Below, piece by piece: positions 1 through 5,740 of a stretch of DNA of 9,816 nt. The stretch covers positions 1 to 9,816 of the forward strand of contig JAUVON010000081.1 of NCBI GenBank assembly GCA_030599175.1, read 5' to 3'. A model generated the notes under the pieces. It had not been told where the DNA came from. It made no database searches and saw only the letters and a list, made by a program, of their open reading frames with translations. Within the stretch, counting starts at the first letter, position 1, and the number at the start of each line of letters is the position of its first letter. Position numbers and translations under genes: made by a program. The stretch comes from Desulfobulbaceae bacterium. Its GTDB lineage: Bacteria; Desulfobacterota; Desulfobulbia; Desulfobulbales; Desulfocapsaceae.

Positions 1-146
1 GTGCCGCCGTAATTTTCAGTTACGCCGTCAACCTGGAAGCACACATTAAGGTCATGAATTTTATCAGGTAGAATATGATCTGAAAACTTCTCTGAAAAAT
101 TCATAATTCTGTCATAGGCTAAAGAGCCGGAAATAATTACGTTCAT
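1..146 (-). CDS. PfkB-family carbohydrate/nucleoside kinase, N-terminal fragment (cut by window edge)
   Basis: Translating the minus strand from the ATG at 146-144 gives 48 open codons to the window edge, beginning MNVIISGSLAYDRIMNF and reaching ...DGVTENYGG. The opening 'GSLAYDRIM' beta-strand followed by a 'GGT'-type turn about 45 residues later is typical of the ribokinase/adenosine kinase (PfkB) fold, where these strands form part of the substrate-binding face. The closest match I remember is the adenosine-kinase-like 'carbohydrate kinase family protein' of deltaproteobacteria. The family phosphorylates a sugar or nucleoside hydroxyl using ATP. The GXGD catalytic motif lies outside the window and cannot be checked. 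An AAAGG Shine-Dalgarno sits 8 nt before the ATG. The gene lies 88 bp downstream of the exporter gene in the same direction, so co-transcription is possible. Substrate is not determinable here. Confidence 0.72.
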   Translation of the reverse strand, partial: MNVIISGSLAYDRIMNFSEKFSDHILPDKIHDLNVCFQVDGVTENYGG

Positions 147-234
147 AGTAGAAACCTTTATTTATGTGAGTATTGCAAAAAAAGTTTGTTGCCGAAGTAG
201 TGCTCCCCATATTTTAGTTTTCCCCCTGCTGCCC

Positions 235-1128
235 TCAGGAACTGCTGACGTGGGAGTAGTTGGCAAGATATACTGCAGAAATAACGATTATTCCACCAGC
301 AAGCTGCATAACAGATAGTTTTTCCCCAAGAATTACCCAGGCTCCGAATGCTGTAATCAATGGAATACCATTGAGACAGACAGCGGCCCGGGAAGCAGGT
401 ATTCTGGTCAAGGCATAATTATAGCAGAGAAAAGCCCCAATTGTGGAAAAAACAGTAAGACCGATTACGGCTGTAATTGCCCCCGTTGTCACTGCATCCC
501 ATTTTATTTGTGGAAAGGTAAAGAGAAAGGCGGGGAAAAAGAATATCGCTCCGAAAATGATCTGCATGCCGGTGATCTGAACTGGGGAGAAAACTGCACC
601 GAGTTTGCGGATCATTATCATGTAAATTGACGCTGAAAAAACCGCCCCAAGAATAAGTAGATCTCCTATGAGTCCCCCTTGAAAAGTATGAACGTTTTGT
701 CCTCCAAAGACCAGAAGTGCCACTCCAAACATGGATATAACAATGCCGATGGTATTAACGATTCTAACACGTTCTTTGAGGAACACGATGGATAGGAAAA
801 GGACAACAATGGGGATGGTGGCAATTATAAGGGATACCTTGGTGGCTGAACTGTATTGCAGTCCGATTGTTTCAAAGCTGAAGTAGAGTCCCGGCTGGAA
901 AATTGCCACAAATAGCAGAGGCTTTATGTTGTCCCATGTGAGGACGGGGAGGCCTGTTCGCATAAGCAGGAAAGTAAAGAAAATTGAAGCGGCAAAAAAA
1001 CGAAAAAATATAAGACAGAAAGGAGGGAAGCTCTGCAACGCAATCTTTGTTGCCACAAAAGATAATCCCCAGAAAAGTACAGCCATTGCAAGAGCAATAT
1101 AGGTGAGCAGCGTTTGCTTATCCGACAT
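235..1128 (-). CDS. EamA/DMT-superfamily transporter (drug/metabolite exporter type)
   Basis: This is a 297-residue, very hydrophobic inner-membrane protein with about ten predicted transmembrane helices in two homologous halves, as expected for EamA (PF00892) proteins of 280-310 residues. The first half has the helix-1 signature FWGLSFVATKIAL near residues 19-31 and ends a repeat with IVFLKERV. The second half has the matching IPLITAFGAWVILGEKLS near the C terminus. Such proteins usually export amino acids, metabolites or drugs, but the substrate cannot be read from sequence. The frame stays open upstream to 1272, but those 48 extra residues are polar, proline/arginine-rich and unlike the family, so I choose the internal ATG at 1128-1126 (MSDKQTLL). 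No convincing Shine-Dalgarno precedes it, which leaves the exact start slightly uncertain. It is transcribed away from the amino-acid ABC genes and towards the kinase. Confidence 0.88.
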   Translation of the reverse strand: MSDKQTLLTYIALAMAVLFWGLSFVATKIALQSFPPFCLIFFRFFAASIFFTFLLMRTGLPVLTWDNIKPLLFVAIFQPGLYFSFETIGLQYSSATKVSLIIATIPIVVLFLSIVFLKERVRIVNTIGIVISMFGVALLVFGGQNVHTFQGGLIGDLLILGAVFSASIYMIMIRKLGAVFSPVQITGMQIIFGAIFFFPAFLFTFPQIKWDAVTTGAITAVIGLTVFSTIGAFLCYNYALTRIPASRAAVCLNGIPLITAFGAWVILGEKLSVMQLAGGIIVISAVYLANYSHVSSS

Positions 1129-1249
1129 TTTATTTAAATTTCGGTTATATCGATATGTCTTCTGATTTGTGTCTGTCCCGGGATGCTGTTTCGATCTATT
1201 AGGGTCAGGGAGTACGAGGAATGAGGATGTTTCAGCTATTGCTGGACAA

Positions 1250-1266
1250 GCTCTCATATGGAGAGC
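1250..1266. repeat. Short inverted repeat GCTCTC-N5-GAGAGC
   Basis: A perfect 6-bp inverted repeat with an ATATG centre lies 122 bp upstream of the chosen exporter start. It could be an operator for a dimeric regulator or a small RNA hairpin in the exporter leader. There is no T-tract, so it is not a terminator. No function is claimed. Confidence 0.3.
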
Positions 1267-1489
1267 GAGCATAATCTATTGGTGGAAATAAATCTTGCAG
1301 GTATTTGACCGGCAGAAAAAAAGCTATTGTCGGGCAACTGTTTATTACGGTTGTTATGTAGAGTCGCCAAGGTTGTTGATTTACGATTCTTCTTGAGTTT
1401 TTTCCAGTAGTTTGTTACGCAAAAGAGAATTACTCGTCCCTGTTCGCTATCCCGGTATATATTTTTGTCCAAGGTTGGAAAAGATTTTC

Positions 1490-1500
1490 TCTGTTACAGA
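1490..1500. promoter_or_regulatory. Candidate operator dyad TCTGT-T-ACAGA
   Basis: This is a perfect 5-bp dyad around a single central base, about 160 bp upstream of the binding-protein start. Its arms continue imperfectly outwards as TTTT and GAAA. It is the neatest palindrome in the right half of the divergent spacer and could bind a dimeric regulator. An 11-bp dyad can also occur by chance in an AT-rich spacer of this size. Confidence 0.2.
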
Positions 1501-1660
1501 TAGAAAGACTGTTGTTCAACTTGTGTGGCTATGTTATTTAGAGAGATTATTACATACAACAGGGTGTAGTTGGAGATCGCTATAGCCGGAAAAGTGTGTT
1601 TGTGTTTTTATGGGGTTGTTGTGACCTCTTTTAATTGAAATCCTAATATAGGAGATGAGG

Positions 1661-2464
1661 ATGAAAAAACTTTCGTTGTTGTTGGTTGCTGCACTGGCGG
1701 TACTGGCCTTTTCTGCAGGGTCTGTCTATGCTGTTGACACCCTTGCTGAAATTCAAAAACGTGGTGTCTTGCGGGTTGGGATGGAGCCGGGGTACATGCC
1801 TTTCGAGTTGACCAACCAGAAAGGAGAGATCATCGGTTTTGATGTTGATATGGCAAAACGTATGGCCAAAGCAATGGGTGTAAAACTGGAACTGGTTTCT
1901 ACTGCCTGGGATGGTATCATTCCCGCCCTGCTTACCGGTAAGTTTGATATCCTGATGTCGGGAATGACCTTGACTCAGGAGAGGAATATGACGATCAATT
2001 TCGCTCAGCCTTATATCCTCATCGGTCAATCTATTCTCCTTAAAAAAGAGTTTGCGGGGGAGGTAACCTCTTATAAAGATCTGAACGATCCCAAGTACAC
2101 AGTTGGCTCGAAGCTGGGAACTACCGGGGAGCAAGCCACTAAGCGTATGATTTCCAAAGCAAAATATATATCTTATGAGACTGAGCAGGAAGGTGTTATG
2201 GAGATTGTGAACGGGAAAATTGATGCGTTTATTTATGATTTACCCTTTAATGCTATCGCCTTCTCCCAAAAATCCCAGGGGAAATTGGTTCATCTTGACC
2301 AGCCTTTCACTAGGGAACCACTTGCCTGGGCTATCCGTAAGTCTGATCCTGACTTTCTTAACTGGTTGAACAACTTCATGAGCCAGGTCAAGTATGATGG
2401 CGTATATGAAAAGATTTATAATAAATGGTTCAAGGATGACGCCTGGTTGAAAGAAATCCAGTAA
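1661..2464 (+). CDS. Polar amino-acid ABC transporter, periplasmic substrate-binding protein
   Basis: This 267-residue protein is a type-II periplasmic binding protein (SBP_bac_3, PF00497). It starts with a Sec signal peptide: two lysines, a Leu/Ala-rich core and SVYA followed by a likely cut near residue 24. The mature part opens LAEIQKRGVLRVGMEPGYMPFE, then has GFDVDMAKRMAKAMG, WDGIIPALLTGKFDILMSGMT and FAQPY, the usual order of ligand-pocket and hinge elements for glutamine/arginine/cystine-type proteins of 240-280 residues. It should capture an amino acid in the periplasm and deliver it to the permease encoded downstream. Two in-frame ATGs lie close together (1655 and 1661). GGAG at 1651-1654 touches the first but sits 6 nt before the second, so I choose 1661. 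Exact ligand is unknown. Confidence 0.93.
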   Translation: MKKLSLLLVAALAVLAFSAGSVYAVDTLAEIQKRGVLRVGMEPGYMPFELTNQKGEIIGFDVDMAKRMAKAMGVKLELVSTAWDGIIPALLTGKFDILMSGMTLTQERNMTINFAQPYILIGQSILLKKEFAGEVTSYKDLNDPKYTVGSKLGTTGEQATKRMISKAKYISYETEQEGVMEIVNGKIDAFIYDLPFNAIAFSQKSQGKLVHLDQPFTREPLAWAIRKSDPDFLNWLNNFMSQVKYDGVYEKIYNKWFKDDAWLKEIQ

Positions 2465-2490
2465 ATCGTGCTGTTGCAGATAAGTATGTT

Positions 2491-2508
2491 AACCCGATAA
2501 ACGGGATT
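2491..2508. repeat. Small palindrome, copy 1 (CCCG-ATAAA-CGGG)
   Basis: The sequence AACCCGATAAACGGGATT has a 4-bp CCCG/CGGG stem and a 5-nt loop, 26 bases after the binding-protein stop. It aligns with copy 2 at 2691-2710 after two single-base gaps and one mismatch. Confidence 0.5.
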
Positions 2509-2510
2509 CA

Positions 2511-2541
2511 GTTCAGTGCCCCTTTCGAAGGGGTACTGAAC
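2511..2541 (+). promoter_or_regulatory. Strong stem-loop after the binding-protein gene
   Basis: GTTCAGTGCCCCTT (2511-2524) pairs with AAGGGGTACTGAAC (2528-2541) around a TCG loop. All 14 positions pair, 13 as Watson-Crick and one as G-U. It begins 46 bases after the stop codon. No T-tract follows (the next bases are CCTGACTTTGAC), so it is a poor intrinsic terminator. Stable hairpins in this position often protect the upstream binding-protein mRNA from 3' exonucleases and so raise its level over the permease. That role is inference here. Confidence 0.6.
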
Positions 2542-2647
2542 CCTGACTTTGACAACGCCTGATCCGGAGTCTCGCAGGCTCGCTTACTTGCTTTGTTGCT
2601 GCAAATAAAGTGTTGTCCCAAGTCCTCCAAAATTCCACTTTTTAGTA

Positions 2648-2684
2648 CCTTGAAAATATATTTCGTGAAGATACTTATTCAAGG
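2648..2684. repeat. Inverted repeat CCTTGAA / TTCAAGG
   Basis: A perfect 7-bp inverted repeat separated by 23 AT-rich bases, inside the long spacer just before palindrome copy 2. It may form the end of a structured element. It has no terminator tail. Confidence 0.35.
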
Positions 2685-2690
2685 ATTTTT

Positions 2691-2710
2691 AACCCGAATA
2701 AATCGGAATT
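2691..2710. repeat. Small palindrome, copy 2 (CCGA-ATAAA-TCGG)
   Basis: AACCCGAATAAATCGGAATT forms a short CCGA/TCGG hairpin. Its reverse complement shares an exact 14-base core, CCGATTTATTCGGG, with copy 3 at 4623-4637, and it aligns in direct orientation with copy 1 at 2491-2508. Confidence 0.5.
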
Positions 2711-2872
2711 TTAGAATGCCTGGATAAGTGCCATGAAACTATATTCAACTACATAATTTTAAACGACCTTCCTCAATTTCTTGTTTTTTCTTACAGAAGT
2801 TCTGGAGTAAGGCACTAAAAAATTCTGATTTATTTTGCTTGCGAGTGTTTCAGCAAATAAGGAAACTCTATT

Positions 2873-3832
2873 TTGAATGCCACAGAAAGGATATGGCCAT
2901 GGAAAATATTGCTGGCAGTCATCTTGATTTTGCTGGCAGCCGGCACCTGGGGTTCGGTTAGACAAATTGATTATCAGTGGCGATGGTACAGGGTACCACA
3001 GTATTTTTTTTACCTCGCTGAAGATGCGCAAAAGATCCCCTTTGATGGAACCGTCTCAAAGATTGAAAAAGCCGGAGAAACAGCAACGGTCACTCTCATA
3101 TCTGAAAGTTCGGAAGTTGTCACCGTTGAGGTAGAGACGGTGGGAATTAAGGTTTCTGAAGGTGAGGAACTGTTTGAAGATGATACAGTCGGCTTTATTT
3201 CAGAGTGGCGTCTGGGGCCACTGATGAAAGGGCTATGGACAACGATATGGTTGTCAGCGATAGCTTCCGTATTCGCTCTTATCCTTGGACTTATTGCGGG
3301 ACTTGCCAAGGTGTCTAAAAATTATACAATTCGCGGTCTTGCCATGGTCTACGTGGAATGTATTCGGGGGACACCGCTCCTGGTGCAGATTTTTATCGCC
3401 TATTTTTTCCTTGGTACAGTATTTGATCTGAGCCGAAATGTGTGCGGCATAGGTGCGCTGGCTCTGTTTGCCGGGGCCTATGTGGCTGAAATTGTCCGGG
3501 CAGGTATCCAGGCAATTCCACCTGGACAGACTGAGGCCGCGAGGTCGCTCGGCATGACAATGCCTCAGACAATGATGGATATTATTCTGCCCCAGGCGTT
3601 TAAGAAGATACTGCCGCCACTGTCGGGACAGTTTATCAGCCTTATAAAGGATTCATCCCTGGTATCTGTTATCGCAATAACTGATTTGACTAAATCAGGG
3701 CGTGAGATCATTACTTCGACCTTTGCCACCTTTGAGGTCTGGCTCGTCGTTGCTGCTATGTATCTCTTGGTAACATCACTACTTTCGCAAGTTGTTTTCT
3801 ATATGGAACGGAGGCTCGCCGTAAGTGATTAA
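2873..3832 (+). CDS. Amino-acid ABC transporter permease with an extra N-terminal periplasmic domain
   Basis: This inner-membrane subunit is 319 residues long, against about 220 for a typical HisM/GlnP-type permease. The C-terminal 205 residues (about 115-319) are a standard BPD_transp_1 domain. It carries the EAA loop [20 protein letters not shown] at 221-240, with the conserved glycine at 227, which docks onto the ATPase. Before it come a transmembrane helix (about 11-28) and a soluble, beta-rich stretch (about 30-113) with D58G59, then [14 protein letters not shown], recalling a lipoyl/barrel-sandwich fold. The start is TTG at 2873: AAGGA lies 9 nt upstream, a stop (TAA at 2858) closes the frame just before, and the nearby ATGs are out of frame. 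It overlaps the ATPase gene by 8 nt, so the two are translationally linked. It pairs with the upstream binding protein despite the long spacer. Confidence 0.9.
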   Translation: MNATERIWPWKILLAVILILLAAGTWGSVRQIDYQWRWYRVPQYFFYLAEDAQKIPFDGTVSKIEKAGETATVTLISESSEVVTVEVETVGIKVSEGEELFEDDTVGFISEWRLGPLMKGLWTTIWLSAIASVFALILGLIAGLAKVSKNYTIRGLAMVYVECIRGTPLLVQIFIAYFFLGTVFDLSRNVCGIGALALFAGAYVAEIVRAGIQAIPPGQTEAARSLGMTMPQTMMDIILPQAFKKILPPLSGQFISLIKDSSLVSVIAITDLTKSGREIITSTFATFEVWLVVAAMYLLVTSLLSQVVFYMERRLAVSD

Positions 3833-4559
3833 AGCCAAAAATGTTGTTAAACTTTTTCATGGATATGGCACCACTGTGCGTGCGGTGGATGGTGTTTCAA
3901 CGGAAGTAGAAAGAGGTGAGGTCGTTGTTGTTATTGGCCCATCCGGCTCTGGTAAATCAACATTTCTTCGTTGTATCAACGGCTTGGAAGTGTTCTCAGA
4001 AGGGCATATCATCATTGATGGTGTGGATCTTGCGGACAAAAAAACGAATATTAATAAGGTTCGAATGGAAGTCGGCATGGTTTTCCAGCAGTTCAATCTT
4101 TTCCCCCATAAAACTGTTCTCCAAAATTTGACCCTGGCGCAGCGTCGGGTCCGAAAGCGCAGTAAAAAAGTTGCTGAAGAAAAGGCGCGTGCATTGCTGG
4201 AGAAGGTTGGTATTCCTGAAAAAGCAGACGAGTATCCGTCCCGGTTGTCAGGAGGTCAGCAACAGCGTGTTGCAATTGCCAGAGCTCTAGCCATGGAACC
4301 GAAGATTATGCTGTTTGATGAGCCGACTTCCGCTCTTGATCCCGAAATGGTAGGTGAGGTTCTTGATGTTATGAAACAGCTTGCCAGAGAGGGAATGACC
4401 ATGGTTGTTGTCACCCATGAGATGGGATTTGCACGAGAAGTAGCTGACAGGGTGCTCTTTATGGATGAGGGAAAAATTGTTGAAGTTGGAACACCGGAAC
4501 ACTTTTTTACCGAACCCAGGGAAGCCAGGACAAAGCTCTTTTTGAAGCAGGTTCTGTAG
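3825..4559 (+). CDS. Polar amino-acid ABC transporter ATP-binding protein (GlnQ/HisP type)
   Basis: This 244-residue cytoplasmic ATPase powers the amino-acid importer. All nucleotide-binding motifs are intact: Walker [10 protein letters not shown] (38-46), Q-loop in FQQFNLFPH (87-95), signature LSGGQ (141-145), Walker B IMLFDE (161-166), D-loop SALD (169-172) and switch histidine 198 in [22 protein letters not shown] and the TPEHFF tail region are characteristic of the GlnQ/HisP/ArtP group, which runs about 240-260 residues. The start is GTG at 3825, inside the last codons of the permease, with GGAGG 10 nt upstream at 3810-3814. This 8-nt overlap implies coupled translation. The protein should act as a dimer on the permease EAA loop. 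The gene is followed by 94 bp before the purine cluster. Confidence 0.95.
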   Translation: MIKAKNVVKLFHGYGTTVRAVDGVSTEVERGEVVVVIGPSGSGKSTFLRCINGLEVFSEGHIIIDGVDLADKKTNINKVRMEVGMVFQQFNLFPHKTVLQNLTLAQRRVRKRSKKVAEEKARALLEKVGIPEKADEYPSRLSGGQQQRVAIARALAMEPKIMLFDEPTSALDPEMVGEVLDVMKQLAREGMTMVVVTHEMGFAREVADRVLFMDEGKIVEVGTPEHFFTEPREARTKLFLKQVL

Positions 4560-4573
4560 AGTAATAAGAATTG

Positions 4574-4584
4574 GTTTTTACGAA
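4574..4584 (+). repeat. Short repeated motif GTTTTTACGAA, copy 1
   Basis: The 11-base string GTTTTTACGAA begins 15 bases after the amino-acid ATPase stop. The same string occurs at 9796-9806 after the purine ATPase gene. It may be part of a dispersed intergenic repeat, but two copies in 9.8 kb is weak evidence. Confidence 0.3.
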
Positions 4585-4622
4585 GCAGTTAAAGGCAGTA
4601 TTGGCTTAAATATTTTAGAAAT

Positions 4623-4637
4623 CCCGATTTATTCGGG
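4623..4637. repeat. Small palindrome, copy 3, next to the BMP gene ribosome-binding site
   Basis: CCCGA-TTTAT-TCGGG is a perfect 5-bp hairpin with a 5-nt loop. It ends 2 bases before AGGAGG (4640-4645), the ribosome-binding site of the BMP-family gene. It is an inverted copy of the palindrome at 2691-2710 (14 identical core bases). A hairpin so close to a ribosome-binding site might tune translation, or the palindrome may be an operator or a genome-wide repeat. Confidence 0.45.
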
Positions 4638-4653
4638 CCAGGAGGTTGGTTGA

Positions 4654-5712
4654 ATGCGACTGTTGAGAGCGTTGATTGTGGCAATGTTGAGTCTCGGATT
4701 ATGCACAGTTAGTTTTGCAGCAAAAGAGATGAAAGTTGGTTTTGTTTATGTTTCTCCCATTGGCGATGCCGGGTACTCTTATGCTCATGATGTTGGACGT
4801 CAGGCTGTCGAGGCAATGGATGGTGTGACAACATCGTATGTGGAATCGGTATCTGAAGGAGCCGACTCCGAGCGGGTAATCCTTAATATGGCCCGTAAAG
4901 GTTTCGATGTCATCTTTGCTACCAGTTTTGGATATATGGATCCCATGCTCAAGGTGGCCAAACAATTTCCCAAGATTGCCTTCCTTCACTGTTCCGGTTT
5001 TAAGATGGCAGATAATATGAGCAATTATTTTGGCCGTATCTACCAGGCCCGTTATCTCTCAGGGATTGTGGCAGGCAGTATGACCAAGTCGAATGTGATC
5101 GGATATGCTGCCGCATTTCCGATTCCTGAAGTTATTCGCGGCATCAATGCCTTCACCCTTGGTGCACAGTCGGTCAATCCCGATGTAACCGTCAGGGTGG
5201 TATGGACTAAAACATGGTATGACCCTGCAACGGAAAAGGAAGCTGCAAAATCGTTGCTGGATGTAGGCGCGGACGTTATTGCCCAGCATCAGGATTCACC
5301 TGGACCTCAGGAGGCTGCACAGGAAAAAGGAGTTTATTCTATTGGTTACAATTCAGATATGTCCGCCTTTGCACCCAAGTCACATATGACGGCGCCTGTC
5401 TGGAACTGGGGGCCGTACTATACAAAAGTTGTTGAGCAGGTGAAGAAGGGTACATGGAAAGCAGAATCTGCCTGGCCCGGGTTAAAGGAAGGAATCGTCG
5501 ATCTGGCACCATTTGGCGCGATGGTTCCTCAGAATGTACAGGATAAGGTGAATAAGGAAAAGGCGGATATAATTGGTGGGAAAAAGATTTTCACAGGGCC
5601 TGTAAAAGATCAGAAAGGTACTGTCAAAATTGCCGGCGGCGTAGCCGCAACTGATAAAGAGCTCCTGGGAATGACCTGGTTTGTGAAGGGAGTTGTCGGC
5701 ACCACTGAATAA
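4654..5712 (+). CDS. BMP-family (PnrA-like) ABC transporter substrate-binding protein, probable purine nucleoside/nucleobase binder
   Basis: This 352-residue protein matches the BMP/PnrA lipoprotein-like family (PF02608), which binds purine nucleosides in PnrA, NupN and BmpA systems. A signal peptide covers residues 1-23 and ends SFAA before KEMKVGFVYVSP. The cysteine at 17 lies in LGLC, which is not a good lipobox, so a soluble periplasmic protein is likelier than a lipoprotein. Family landmarks follow: GDAGYSYAHDVGR (37-49), GFDVIFATSFGYMDP (83-97), IAFLHCSG (108-115), GRIYQARYLSGIVAG (127-141) and NWGPYY near 251-256. AGGAGG sits 8 nt before the ATG. It heads a cluster with two Nup-type permeases, gpt and a tandem ATPase, which supports a purine ligand. 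Base versus nucleoside cannot be decided from sequence. Only 28 bp separate it from permease 1. Confidence 0.92.
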   Translation: MRLLRALIVAMLSLGLCTVSFAAKEMKVGFVYVSPIGDAGYSYAHDVGRQAVEAMDGVTTSYVESVSEGADSERVILNMARKGFDVIFATSFGYMDPMLKVAKQFPKIAFLHCSGFKMADNMSNYFGRIYQARYLSGIVAGSMTKSNVIGYAAAFPIPEVIRGINAFTLGAQSVNPDVTVRVVWTKTWYDPATEKEAAKSLLDVGADVIAQHQDSPGPQEAAQEKGVYSIGYNSDMSAFAPKSHMTAPVWNWGPYYTKVVEQVKKGTWKAESAWPGLKEGIVDLAPFGAMVPQNVQDKVNKEKADIIGGKKIFTGPVKDQKGTVKIAGGVAATDKELLGMTWFVKGVVGTTE

Positions 5713-5740
5713 TTGCTGGTGAACTGTTACCGATAGATTG

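Larger units (their letters stand above)
1129..1660. other. Divergent intergenic region, 532 bp, no gene supported
   Basis: This spacer separates the leftward exporter gene from the rightward amino-acid ABC genes and must contain promoters for both. I see no coding sequence in it: a 72-codon open frame on the minus strand (1472-1254) has a TTG start and no recognisable composition or motif. Local structure includes a GCTCTC/GAGAGC hairpin (1250-1266), a CAACTG/CGGTTG hairpin with a 7-nt loop (1335-1353) and a TCTGT-T-ACAGA dyad (1490-1500). I could not identify a convincing -35/-10 pair or a riboswitch. The last 10 bases hold the GGAG ribosome-binding site of the binding-protein gene. Confidence 0.6.
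2465..2872. other. Non-coding spacer with hairpins inside the amino-acid ABC cluster, 408 bp
   Basis: This long gap splits the binding-protein gene from its permease. I see no credible gene in it. It contains a 14-bp stem-loop (2511-2541), two related small palindromes (2491-2508 and 2691-2710) that bracket about 180 bp, and a CCTTGAA/TTCAAGG inverted repeat (2648-2684). The bracketed segment also holds a GAGTC/GGCTC mini-hairpin near 2567-2581. The pattern resembles a dispersed intergenic repeat element inserted between two operon genes more than a promoter region. It may instead contain a second promoter for the permease and ATPase genes, though I found no clear one. Confidence 0.55.

Noticed and set aside
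1129..1272. N-terminal extension of the EamA exporter to 1272
   Set aside because: The 48 extra residues are polar and unlike the family, which normally begins a few residues before the first helix, as the ATG at 1128 does.
1254..1472. 72-codon open frame on the minus strand in the divergent spacer
   Set aside because: TTG start, no ribosome-binding site I could trust, no recognisable motif or composition, and it runs into the 5' region of the exporter gene. Treated as chance.
1505..1560. Sigma-70 promoter upstream of the amino-acid binding-protein gene (TTGTTC or TTGTGT with an AT-rich -10)
   Set aside because: No spacing of 16-18 bases gives a -10 close to TATAAT; several weak pairings are equally possible.
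1643..2134. 163-codon minus-strand frame antisense to the amino-acid binding-protein gene
   Set aside because: It is the mirror of a clearly recognised coding sequence, with histidine/glutamine-rich composition and no family resemblance.
2511..2541. Intrinsic terminator after the amino-acid binding-protein gene
   Set aside because: The stem is strong, but no T-rich tail follows on either strand, so it is listed as a regulatory stem-loop instead.
2759..3031. 90-codon minus-strand frame across the spacer and permease start
   Set aside because: Overlaps the real permease gene, has no motif, and its composition is typical of antisense translation.
4560..4653. Purine riboswitch upstream of the BMP gene
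   Set aside because: The 94-bp spacer is too short to hold a full aptamer plus expression platform alongside the palindrome, and I see none of the conserved purine-aptamer loop sequences.
4654..4725. Lipoprotein signal peptide on the BMP-family protein
   Set aside because: The only nearby cysteine (17) lies in LGLC, with leucine before it, which does not fit a lipobox; the SFAA ending fits signal peptidase I better.
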